Source: Nonomuraea sp. (lineage in GTDB: Bacteria; Actinomycetota; Actinomycetes; Streptosporangiales; Streptosporangiaceae). From it: 9,031 nt of DNA. Both the position numbers and the translations under genes were made by a program. This document shows, piece by piece, positions 1 through 5,497 of the stretch. The stretch lies in contig JABFVJ010000378.1 of assembly GCA_013362835.1 (NCBI GenBank), forward strand, positions 1 through 9,031, in the 5' to 3' direction. How positions within the stretch are numbered: position 1 is the first letter of the stretch; every line of letters starts with the position of its first letter. The notes beneath the pieces were generated by a model, which was not told the origin of the DNA, searched no databases, and saw only the letters and a list, made by a program, of their open reading frames with translations.

Positions 1-1571
1 GACTTCCTGCCGGCCTTGACGAACATCGTCAGCGCGGCGGTCAGCACGGCGACACCCGTGCTGACGAGGAAGGCGAGGTGCATGCCGTCCATGAACGAGT
101 TGTGCACGGCGTCCGTGATCGCCTGCGGCACCCCGGGAGGCGCCGAGCCGAACGCGGCGGCCTTCTCCAGCAGCGTCATCTGCCCGGGCGGGACCGCCTG
201 GGCAGCCGGGCCGAGGTAGCCGGGCAGCGTGTCGGCGATCTCACCGGCCATCACCGCGCCGAGGATCGCGGTGCCGAGCGCGCCGCCGACCTGCATGGCC
301 GACTGCTGCAGGCCACCCGCGACGCCGCTCAGCTCGACCGGCGCGTTACCGACGATGATCTCCGTGGCGCCCACGAAGACCGGCGAGAGGCCGAAGGCCA
401 GCAGCACGAACGGCAGGCCGCTCTCGATGAACGAGGCGTCGATGCTGAGACGCGACATGAGGAACATCGAGCACGCGGTGATCAGCAGACCGGCCGACAT
501 CGTGATCTTCGGTCCGAGCTTGCCGATCGCCATGCCGGCGAGCGGCGAGGCCACGATCATGCCCGCGCTCATCGGCAACATCCGCAGGCCCGCCTCCAGC
601 GGCGACAGGCCGTGCACGCCCTGGAAGAAGAAGCCGAGGAAGAACATCGCGCCGAACATCGCGAACGCGACCATCATCATCAGCAGGGTGCCGATCGAGA
701 TCGAGACGTTCTTGAACAGCGACAGCGGCACCAGCGGCTGGCTCGCCTTGCTCTGCCAGAAGATGAACCCCGCGATGAGCACCACGAACGCGCCGATGAA
801 GGTCAGCGTCGTGGAGTCGCCCCAGCCCCACTCGGGGGCCTTGATGATGGTCCACACCAGGGAGAACATGGCGCCGGAGAGCAGCAGCACGCCGAGCCAG
901 TCGATCTTGGCGAAGGTCTGGAGGCGGTTCTCCTTGATCAGGAAGAAGCCCATGATCAGCGCCACGACGCCCACGGGGGCGTTGATGAAGAAGACCGACT
1001 CCCAGCTCACCTTCTCCACCAGCACGCCGCCCACGATCGGGCCGGCGGCGCTGGACAGGCCGATGATCGCACCCCAGGCGCCCATGGCCTGGTTCAGCTT
1101 CTCACCGGGGAAGGCGCCACGCAGCAGGGCCAGGGCGGCCGGCTGGAGCAGGGCGCCGAACAGGCCCTGGAGCACCCGCAGGCCGATCAGCGCGCCGACC
1201 GGGGACAGGCCGGGAACGATGTCCGACAGCGCCTGGCTGAGACCGATGCCCACCGAGGAGAGCGCGAAGCCCGCCACACCGATCAGGAAGACCCGCTTGT
1301 GCCCGAACAGGTCGCCGAGCTTGCCGGCGGTGATCAGGAACACGGCCAGCGCGAGCAGGTAGCCGCTGGTCACCCACTGCAGGTCCGACAGTGACGCCTT
1401 CAGGTCGTCCTGGATGACCGGGTTCGCGATGCCGACGACCGTGCCGTCGAGCATCACCATGATGACGCCCAGACTGACCGCCAACAGGACGAGCCACGGA
1501 TTGCCGCTACCGGTCCCCGTCTTGCCGAGGCCGGGCGATGACGGTTCGGCGACCGTCTTCGCGTTAGCCAT
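1..1571 (-). CDS. DHA2-family MFS drug/proton antiporter (14 TM), C-terminus cut by window edge
   Basis: Predicted inner-membrane exporter that moves small, usually toxic or antibiotic-like compounds out in exchange for protons. 523 residues are visible and the frame is still open at the left edge, so only the far C-terminus is missing. A short soluble N-tail (about 1-25) is followed by TM1 with the LDGTVVGIANP form of the DHA2 motif D1 (about 41-51), the loop 2-3 motif A GKLGDLFGHKR (83-93), and the TM5 antiporter motif C AAGPIVGGVL (about 175-184). More hydrophobic helices follow, consistent with the 14-TM EmrB/QacA group. The stretch between TM3 and TM4 (about 112-127) looks several residues longer than usual. 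The ATG was chosen because an AGGGGG site lies 5 bases upstream. It is divergent from a TetR gene that probably represses it. The substrate cannot be told from sequence. Confidence 0.93.
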   Translation of the reverse strand, partial: MANAKTVAEPSSPGLGKTGTGSGNPWLVLLAVSLGVIMVMLDGTVVGIANPVIQDDLKASLSDLQWVTSGYLLALAVFLITAGKLGDLFGHKRVFLIGVAGFALSSVGIGLSQALSDIVPGLSPVGALIGLRVLQGLFGALLQPAALALLRGAFPGEKLNQAMGAWGAIIGLSSAAGPIVGGVLVEKVSWESVFFINAPVGVVALIMGFFLIKENRLQTFAKIDWLGVLLLSGAMFSLVWTIIKAPEWGWGDSTTLTFIGAFVVLIAGFIFWQSKASQPLVPLSLFKNVSISIGTLLMMMVAFAMFGAMFFLGFFFQGVHGLSPLEAGLRMLPMSAGMIVASPLAGMAIGKLGPKITMSAGLLITACSMFLMSRLSIDASFIESGLPFVLLAFGLSPVFVGATEIIVGNAPVELSGVAGGLQQSAMQVGGALGTAILGAVMAGEIADTLPGYLGPAAQAVPPGQMTLLEKAAAFGSAPPGVPQAITDAVHNSFMDGMHLAFLVSTGVAVLTAALTMFVKAGRK

Positions 1572-1576
1572 GTAGT

Positions 1577-1583
1577 CCCCCTA
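1577..1583 (-). promoter_or_regulatory. Ribosome binding site of the MFS exporter
   Basis: The minus strand reads TAGGGGG here, 5 bases before the ATG at 1571. This fixes the exporter start. Confidence 0.75.
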
Positions 1584-1595
1584 AGTACACATACC

Positions 1596-1610
1596 GCCCC
1601 GCACCGGGGC
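1596..1610 (-). promoter_or_regulatory. Short GC hairpin in the exporter leader
   Basis: A perfect 6-bp inverted repeat with a 3-base loop (GCCCCG-CAC-CGGGGC on the plus strand) lies between the predicted exporter promoter and its ribosome binding site. In RNA it would be a compact stem 12 bases upstream of the Shine-Dalgarno sequence. It could stabilise the leader, modulate translation or be a second protein-binding palindrome. No T-tract follows, so a true terminator is less likely. Its role is inferred only. Confidence 0.45.
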
Positions 1611-1632
1611 ATAGGTCTCGTAAGCCTCAGGT

Positions 1633-1661
1633 AATCTATGTCAGGCGATGACACATGACAA
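1633..1661 (-). promoter_or_regulatory. Promoter of the MFS exporter (-35 and -10)
   Basis: Read on the minus strand, TTGTCA (1661-1656) and TAGATT (1638-1633) are separated by exactly 17 bases. This is a good match to a vegetative-sigma-factor promoter, with 5/6 at -35. Transcription would begin near 1626, giving a leader of about 55 bases before the ATG at 1571. Confidence 0.6.
1639..1653. promoter_or_regulatory. Candidate TetR operator inside the exporter promoter spacer
   Basis: Perfect inverted repeat TGTCA-GGCGA-TGACA. It lies wholly between the -35 and -10 elements of the exporter promoter, where a bound TetR dimer would block RNA polymerase. Further TGACA half-sites occur at 1656-1660 and 1701-1705. 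The second lies in CTGTGACAG (1698-1706), just upstream of the TetR start, so autoregulation is plausible. The protein-site assignment is inferred from the divergent arrangement. Confidence 0.55.
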
Positions 1662-1721
1662 ACCGATTTAAAAAGTCGCCGTATGACTTCTGGCACACTG
1701 TGACAGAAAGGTTGCGAGGGA

Positions 1722-2351
1722 GTGTCCGCTGTGGGTCTACGGGAACGTAAGAAGGAAAAGACGCGCCTGGCGATCCTCGACGCGGCGGTCGACCTGTTCC
1801 TCGAACAAGGATACGAGTCGACCACGATCGAGCAGATCGCGGGGGTGGTCGAGGTCTCTCCCCGCACCTTCTTCCGCTACTTCACCGGCAAGGATCACCT
1901 GGTCCTGTGGTTCCACGACCACGGCGAGGAGATCCTGATGGAGACGTTCGCCGGGCGGCCCGAGGACGAGCCGCCGTTCACGTCGCTCATGCACGGCCTG
2001 CGGGCCATGGTGGACGACATGAAGGGGTCAACGCCGGAGGACACCGAGAGGTTCCTGAAGCTGCGGCAACTTTTCGATAAATATCCTCACCTGGTCGGAC
2101 TGTCCGTGGCGAGGGGCGCCGTGACCGAACGCCGCCTGGCCGAGGCCGTCGCCGCCCGCAGAGGCGTGAGCCCGGAGGACGATCAGCTGTCGCACCTCAT
2201 CGTGGCGTTCGCCATGTCCACCATGCGCGTCGGCTTCGAGTGCCCGCGCAGGGAGGGCGACATCGCCGACATCATGGCCCGGATCGCGAACGCGGTCGCG
2301 CTGGCCGAGGCCGCGCTGCGCCCCGGCTGGGACAGCCGCCCGACGGCCTAG
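1722..2351 (+). CDS. TetR-family repressor, divergent from the MFS exporter
   Basis: One-component cytoplasmic transcription factor of 209 residues. The N-terminal TetR helix-turn-helix domain covers about 10-57: the first helix is in RLAILDAAVDLF, and the recognition region is in VSPRTFFRYFTGKDHL (about 45-60). The rest is an all-helical ligand-binding and dimerisation domain that resembles the C-terminal type common in actinobacterial regulators beginning with GLRERKK. I chose the GTG at 1722, with GAAAGG ending 10 bases upstream. A second GTG at 1731 sits better behind GAGGGA and would shorten the protein by three residues. The position beside an exporter suggests it represses the pump and is released by a pump substrate or related ligand. 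Its TAG stop overlaps that of the convergent yqgE-like gene. Confidence 0.93.
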   Translation: MSAVGLRERKKEKTRLAILDAAVDLFLEQGYESTTIEQIAGVVEVSPRTFFRYFTGKDHLVLWFHDHGEEILMETFAGRPEDEPPFTSLMHGLRAMVDDMKGSTPEDTERFLKLRQLFDKYPHLVGLSVARGAVTERRLAEAVAARRGVSPEDDQLSHLIVAFAMSTMRVGFECPRREGDIADIMARIANAVALAEAALRPGWDSRPTA

Positions 2352-2926
2352 TTCATCGTGGGGTCGTCGGGGCAGGTCGCCACGAAGGCGAGCTCGCCGG
2401 GCTGGCGTCGCAGCACGTGGCGCCAGAGCGAGCCGGGGTCGCCGTGGAAGGTGTCGCCCGCCTCGGAGTCGACGACGTACCAGGCGCCTTCGGCGATCTC
2501 GCTCTCCAGCTGGCCCGCCGTCCATCCGGCGTAGCCGGCGAAGATGCGCATCTGCGCGATCTCGCCCTGGAGGATCTCCGGCGGCGCGTCGAGGTCGACC
2601 GTGCCCAGCCGGGAGACCGCCGGGGTGCCCGCGTGCAGCCTGCGCCAGCCGAGGGGCTCCTCCCCGCTCGGGACCGCCGCGAGCGCGAGCGCGCTGTCAG
2701 TCTGTACGGGCCCGCCCTCGAACAGCACAGGAGGCCCGGTCACCAGCGGGTCCCACACCGGGAGCACCTGGGTCACCGAGATGTCGCTCGGCCTGTTGAG
2801 CACCACGCCGAGGGTGCCGCCGTCGAGGTCGTGTTCCAGGATCAGCACGACGCTACGCCGGAAGTTGGGGTCGTCGAGAAGCGGCGTCGCCACCAACAAA
2901 CCGCCGACGTAGATCGCCTCCGCCAT
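2348..2926 (-). CDS. YqgE/AlgH (UPF0301, DUF179) family protein
   Basis: Small cytoplasmic protein of 192 residues in a widespread bacterial family whose biochemical role is not settled; AlgH was named for an effect on alginate genes in Pseudomonas. Family signatures visible in order: GGLLVATPLLDDPNF (8-22), VVLILEHD followed by GTLGVVLNRP (26-46), VLFEGGPV (67-74), and RIFAGYAGWTAGQLESEI (about 127-144). Length is normal for the family. The ATG at 2926 matches the usual N-terminus, but a GGAGGT lies almost directly against it, which is unusually close. A longer form from an in-frame ATG at 2977 would add 17 residues. The gene stands alone: it is divergent from the LPYTG protein gene and convergent with the TetR gene, so the context gives no functional hint. 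Confidence 0.9.
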   Translation of the reverse strand: MAEAIYVGGLLVATPLLDDPNFRRSVVLILEHDLDGGTLGVVLNRPSDISVTQVLPVWDPLVTGPPVLFEGGPVQTDSALALAAVPSGEEPLGWRRLHAGTPAVSRLGTVDLDAPPEILQGEIAQMRIFAGYAGWTAGQLESEIAEGAWYVVDSEAGDTFHGDPGSLWRHVLRRQPGELAFVATCPDDPTMN

Positions 2927-2987
2927 ACCTCCATCATGAAGGGTGTGAAGGGCTTTCCGCTCCCCCGGCTCGTCCATGTTACTTTCT

Positions 2988-3003
2988 GTGCCCTTATGGG
3001 CAC
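2988..3003. promoter_or_regulatory. Inverted repeat in the divergent promoter region between the yqgE-like and LPYTG genes
   Basis: GTGCCC-TTAT-GGGCAC is a perfect 6-bp inverted repeat with a 4-base centre. It sits in the 121-bp gap between two divergent starts (2926 and 3048). The position suits an operator for one or both genes, or a leader hairpin. I could not place convincing -35/-10 pairs around it. Confidence 0.35.
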
Positions 3004-3035
3004 GATGTGTAGCAAAGATCACGCTTGCGGGGCTC

Positions 3036-3043
3036 GGGAGGAG
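3036..3043 (+). promoter_or_regulatory. Strong ribosome binding site of the LPYTG protein gene
   Basis: GGGAGGAG lies 4 bases before the ATG at 3048. It selects this start over an upstream in-frame start near 2976 and puts a clean signal peptide at the N-terminus. Confidence 0.8.
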
Positions 3044-3047
3044 CAAC

Positions 3048-3596
3048 ATGCGCATCGGAACACGCCTCTTCCTGGCCGGTCTGCCGCTGGGCGCGGTCCT
3101 GCTGCTCCCGTCGGCCGCCTGGGCCTGGCCCTGGCCGCACCCCGACCAGGGCGACCCGTTCACGATGACGACCGACGAGGTGGGCTGCCGGTCGGGGACC
3201 GTACGGGTCACGCTGCGCAACCAGACCCGCCAGCTCGCCCGCTTCGACCTCCGGGTGAACGCGACCAGCGTGGCGACCGGCTCGATCCCGGCCCGCAAGA
3301 AGGTGGTCAGGACGGTCAAGGTGGAACGTGGCCGCGCGGCCGAGATCGAGGCGTACTCGGTGGGTGACGCCCACCCCGACACCCTGCTCGACTCCACCCA
3401 CGTACGCAACGACTGCTCGTGGGGGCGGGGGCACGGGCGGCTGCCGTACACGGGGCCGCCCGCCGACCTGATGGGCAAGCTCGCCACGGCGGGCGGGCTG
3501 GTGGTGATGGGCGGGATCATGTGGTGGTACGGCTCCGTCTGGCCCCGCTCGGTCCCCGACGGCCCTCTCCGCCAATCACTCAGACACCCCCTCTGA
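3048..3596 (+). CDS. Small secreted protein with signal peptide and LPYTG sorting motif
   Basis: 182 residues; no family recognised. A Sec signal peptide is clear: basic MRIGTR, a hydrophobic stretch (7-20), and a likely cut after Ala26 in AWA. The mature part begins with a Trp/Pro-rich WPWPHP and holds about 95 residues of probable beta-rich domain. It has just two cysteines, C47 and C123, which could form a disulphide outside the cell. LPYTG at 132-136 is followed by a hydrophobic segment (about 141-161) and a 21-residue tail with Arg167, Arg175 and Arg179. This is the layout of a sortase-anchored surface protein, although the tail lacks a basic cluster right after the helix. Without sortase action it could remain a bitopic membrane protein. 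No sortase gene is in the window. It is followed by a convergent TetR gene. Confidence 0.8.
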   Translation: MRIGTRLFLAGLPLGAVLLLPSAAWAWPWPHPDQGDPFTMTTDEVGCRSGTVRVTLRNQTRQLARFDLRVNATSVATGSIPARKKVVRTVKVERGRAAEIEAYSVGDAHPDTLLDSTHVRNDCSWGRGHGRLPYTGPPADLMGKLATAGGLVVMGGIMWWYGSVWPRSVPDGPLRQSLRHPL

Positions 3597-3681
3597 CCCG
3601 CGAAGTCCGCGCGCCTTGCCTTCTAACCGCGTGCACCCGCGACATGCCGCCCCTGTCCCCCGGCATGCCGCGTCCTCGCAT

Positions 3682-3696
3682 CGCGCCACAGGCGCG
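3682..3696. terminator. GC-rich hairpin, possible bidirectional terminator
   Basis: CGCGCC-ACA-GGCGCG, a perfect 6-bp stem with a 3-base loop, lies in the 161-bp gap between two converging genes (stops at 3596 and 3758). There is no U-tract, which is common for actinobacterial hairpin terminators. It could serve both genes. A perfect palindrome CGGCATGCCG lies nearby at 3661-3670. Confidence 0.4.
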
Positions 3697-3760
3697 CCGT
3701 TCGCGCGGGCTCGTGCGTCAGACGCTCCGTTCGCGCGTCAGACGCTCCGTTCGCGCGTCA
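3691..3760. repeat. 20-bp tandem repeat with degenerate flanking copies
   Basis: GACGCTCCGTTCGCGCGTCA occurs twice in exact tandem (3721-3740 and 3741-3760). It is preceded by a 10-base partial copy (3711-3720) and a diverged copy (3691-3710, 15 of 20 bases matching). The core CCGTTCGCGCG therefore appears three times, 30 and 20 bases apart. Each unit can fold, with GACGC pairing with GCGTC across a 9-base loop. The last three bases of the final unit are the stop codon of the minus-strand TetR gene. Confidence 0.85.
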
Positions 3761-4378
3761 GGCGCGCGGTGCGATGAACGCGCCGGCGCGGGCGGCGGCC
3801 AGGGTGCGGAGGGCCGCGTTCCTGGCGACCTCCTCGTCCACGGGCTCCTTGGTGACCAGCAGGCGGTAGTAGAGCGGTGCCGAGATCGCCCTGATCACCT
3901 CCATCCCGTCGGTGCCCTCGGGCAGTTCGCCCCGCTTCACCCCGGCGTCGACCGCCTTGGCCCACTCCTCGATGCGCCGCAGGTAGAAGGCCTGCAACGC
4001 CTGCGCGGCCTGCGCGTCGGAGGTGCCCGCCGCGATCACCGCCTGGAACGTGACACCCAGCCGGTGGTCGGTGACCGCGTCCTTGACGGCCAGGGCGTTG
4101 GCCAGCAGGTCGCCTTCGATGGATCCCGTGTCGGCGTGCGGTGACGACTGCTCGGCCAGGTCGATCATGAGGTCCGTGACCAGCCCTGCCCTGCTTCCCC
4201 AGCGCCGGTAGACCGTGGTCTTGCCCACGCCGGCCCTGGCCGCCACCTGATCCATGGTCAGCCCATGGAAGCCGTGCTCGACCAGCTCGTCCTGAGTGGC
4301 CTCCAGCACGGCCGCGCGCACGCGCGCGGTGCGGCCCCCCGGCCGCACAGTCCCCGCCAAACGGGACTCTTGTTCCAT
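3758..4378 (-). CDS. TetR-family transcriptional regulator
   Basis: Cytoplasmic DNA-binding repressor of 206 residues. The N-terminal helix-turn-helix domain is typical: RVRAAVLEATQDELVEHGF (19-37), then LTMDQVAARAGVGKTTVYRRW (about 40-60) with the recognition helix near 51-60. The C-terminal part, roughly 80-200, is an all-helical effector and dimer domain of the kind seen in many actinobacterial AcrR-like regulators; its ligand is unknown. The ATG at 4378 was chosen because AAAGGAG lies 5-7 bases upstream. An open frame continues 5' of it but has no better start and does not look like a TetR N-terminus. Its stop lies in a tandem repeat. The stretch it faces divergently looks like a broken efflux gene, so it may have lost its original target. 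Confidence 0.9.
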   Translation of the reverse strand: MEQESRLAGTVRPGGRTARVRAAVLEATQDELVEHGFHGLTMDQVAARAGVGKTTVYRRWGSRAGLVTDLMIDLAEQSSPHADTGSIEGDLLANALAVKDAVTDHRLGVTFQAVIAAGTSDAQAAQALQAFYLRRIEEWAKAVDAGVKRGELPEGTDGMEVIRAISAPLYYRLLVTKEPVDEEVARNAALRTLAAARAGAFIAPRA

Positions 4379-4384
4379 CAACGC

Positions 4385-4391
4385 TCCTTTC
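4385..4391 (-). promoter_or_regulatory. Ribosome binding site of the second TetR gene
   Basis: The minus strand reads AAAGGAG, followed by 6 bases to the ATG at 4378. This decides the start within a longer open frame. Confidence 0.75.
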
Positions 4392-4406
4392 GTGACGCAT
4401 CTTAAC

Positions 4407-4420
4407 GGAACGATTGTCCC
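4407..4420. promoter_or_regulatory. Imperfect palindrome, candidate operator of the second TetR
   Basis: GGAACGATTGTCCC matches its own reverse complement at 10 of 14 positions and lies about 30 bases upstream of the TetR start. A minus-strand -10-like TAAGAT lies beside it, overlapping 4405-4400. An autoregulatory TetR site is expected here, but the symmetry is modest. Confidence 0.35.
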
Positions 4421-4467
4421 ATCAAGGTCTGGACATGCACGCGCGGGCCGGCCCCCATCCGGCCCGA

Positions 4468-4652
4468 TGACATCCACACGGCGGCTGCTTCTGGTGCTCT
4501 GTGCGGGCTCCCCGTTCATGCTCGCCGTGGGCTTCTTCATTCTGGACGCGGCATCGCGGGTCTTCGGTTCCGTCCCCGTTCGTCCCGGCCGATCCGGAGT
4601 GGGCACGGCGGCGTACGACAGTGTTCGGCGATGCCGAACCAATCTGCGCTAG
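4468..4652 (+). pseudogene. Probable 5' remnant of a DHA2 MFS transporter
   Basis: A 61-codon frame opens with MTSTRRLLLVLCAGSPFM and continues AVGFFILDAAS. This lines up with TM1 of DHA2 exporters, whose usual form is FMVVLDFFIVNVALPS: the F-M, F-F-I and A positions agree, but the signature Asp and Asn have become Gly and Asp. After about residue 30 the hydrophobic pattern ends and the frame runs into the gylR upstream region. There is no Shine-Dalgarno before the ATG. Divergent TetR-exporter pairs are common in actinobacteria, and this one faces a TetR gene 90 bases away. The likely explanation is a deleted pump gene whose regulator survives. A small membrane peptide or chance similarity cannot be excluded. 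Confidence 0.35.
4623..4639. promoter_or_regulatory. GylR operator upstream of gylR (autoregulatory site)
   Basis: GTTCGGC-GAT-GCCGAAC is a perfect 7-bp inverted repeat with a 3-base centre, ending 23 bases before the GTG start of the IclR-family gene. A -10-like TACGAC (4614-4619) lies 3 bases upstream of it; no clear -35 is seen. A near-copy lies in front of glpK, which strongly suggests both are bound by this regulator. Confidence 0.75.
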
Positions 4653-4662
4653 GGTTGCCGCC

Positions 4663-5421
4663 GTGGGAGAGACGATTCAATCGGTCGAACGGGCCGCCGC
4701 GATCCTGCGGCTGCTCGCCTCCGGTCCCCGCCAGCTCGGCGTGGCCGAGCTGGCCAGGGCGCTCGGCCTGCCCAAGGGCACCCTGCACGGCATCCTGCGC
4801 ACGCTCGTCCACGTGGGATTCGTCGAGCAGGACCAGGCGACGGGCAAGTACCGGCTCGGGGCCACCCTGCTCCACCTCGGCAGCAGCTACCTCGACGTCA
4901 ACGAGCTGCGCACCCGCTCGATCAACTGGGCCGACGCGCTGGCCGGCCGCAGCAGGGAGAGCGCCTGGATCGGCACCCTCCACGAGGGCCACGTGCTGGT
5001 GATCCACCACGTCTTCCGCCCCGACGACAGCATGCAGACGCTCCAGGTGGGCACATATCTGCCGACGCACGCGAGCGCGCTCGGCAAGGTCCTGCTCGCC
5101 TACGACCCCTACGGGGAGTCGCTCGCGCCGCCGCTGCGGCCGTACACGAAGAAGACCCTGGTCGGCGCGGCAGAGCTGGAGGCGGACCTGGAGCTGGTGC
5201 GGACCCGGGGCTGGGCGGCCGAGATGGAGGAGCTGACCGAGGGCGAGGTCGCCATCGCGGCCCCGATCAAGGACCCGCGCGGCCTCGTGGTCGGCGCGAT
5301 CGGCATCAGGGGCGCCGTCGAACGGCTCACCGCCGACGGCGCCCTGCACATGGAGTACGTCTCCTACGTCCGCGACGCCGCCCGCGCGATCACCCGGGAC
5401 CTGACCCGCCAGACCGGTTGA
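4663..5421 (+). CDS. gylR: IclR-family glycerol operon regulator (GylR-like)
   Basis: Cytoplasmic transcription factor of 252 residues, normal for the IclR family. The winged helix-turn-helix domain covers about 5-60, starting [15 protein letters not shown], with the recognition region [13 protein letters not shown] (about 32-44). The C-terminal GAF-like effector domain (about 75-250) includes the [10 protein letters not shown] stretch, [14 protein letters not shown] and the family-typical [18 protein letters not shown] segment. The whole protein resembles Streptomyces GylR, which represses glycerol catabolism and responds to glycerol-3-phosphate. Location directly upstream of glpK and glpD supports this. 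The GTG at 4663 was chosen for the AGGG 8 bases upstream and because it begins just ahead of the family's conserved IQSVERA; the frame is open further 5' but reads as non-protein there. It probably represses itself and glpKD through the paired palindromes. Confidence 0.93.
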   Translation: MGETIQSVERAAAILRLLASGPRQLGVAELARALGLPKGTLHGILRTLVHVGFVEQDQATGKYRLGATLLHLGSSYLDVNELRTRSINWADALAGRSRESAWIGTLHEGHVLVIHHVFRPDDSMQTLQVGTYLPTHASALGKVLLAYDPYGESLAPPLRPYTKKTLVGAAELEADLELVRTRGWAAEMEELTEGEVAIAAPIKDPRGLVVGAIGIRGAVERLTADGALHMEYVSYVRDAARAITRDLTRQTG

Positions 5422-5447
5422 ACAACAGCGGGGCCAACGAATAACAT
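5418..5447 (+). promoter_or_regulatory. Predicted glpK promoter
   Basis: TTGAAC (5418-5423), which overlaps the gylR stop codon, and TAACAT (5442-5447) are 18 bases apart. A second TAACAT at 5451-5456 belongs to a 9-bp direct repeat of TAACATCG and could be an alternative -10. Transcription would start around 5454-5463, right at the operator. Confidence 0.5.
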
Positions 5448-5457
5448 CGCTAACATC

Positions 5458-5474
5458 GTTCGGCATTGTCGAAC
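5458..5474. promoter_or_regulatory. GylR operator upstream of glpK
   Basis: GTTCGGC-ATT-GTCGAAC matches the palindrome upstream of gylR at 14 of 17 bases and keeps the same arm length and spacing, with one mismatch between its own arms. It overlaps or immediately follows the predicted transcription start of glpK and ends 23 bases before the start codon. That is the same operator-to-start distance as at gylR. Repression of glpKD from here is inferred. Confidence 0.75.
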
Positions 5475-5497
5475 CCGATCTCCAAGCGAGGAACCTC

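Noticed and set aside
78..1394. Long plus-strand open frame of 438 codons opposite the exporter
   Set aside because: It is rich in Arg, His, Gln and Glu with no domain pattern. It is antisense to a clear 14-TM transporter, which is a typical effect of high GC.
2927..3520. N-terminal extension of the yqgE-like gene to 390 residues
   Set aside because: The extension lies opposite the LPYTG protein gene, has no conserved features and would make the protein twice the family length.
3691..3760. CRISPR array
   Set aside because: The repeats are directly tandem without unique spacers, too few, and no cas genes are present.
4501..4662. 54-residue N-terminal extension of GylR
   Set aside because: IclR proteins start shortly before the IQSVERA segment. 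The extension would place the operator inside the coding region and reads as non-protein.
5442..5458. TAACATCG direct repeat as a separate operator
   Set aside because: Two 8-base copies 9 bases apart are more simply read as duplicated -10 elements of the glpK promoter.
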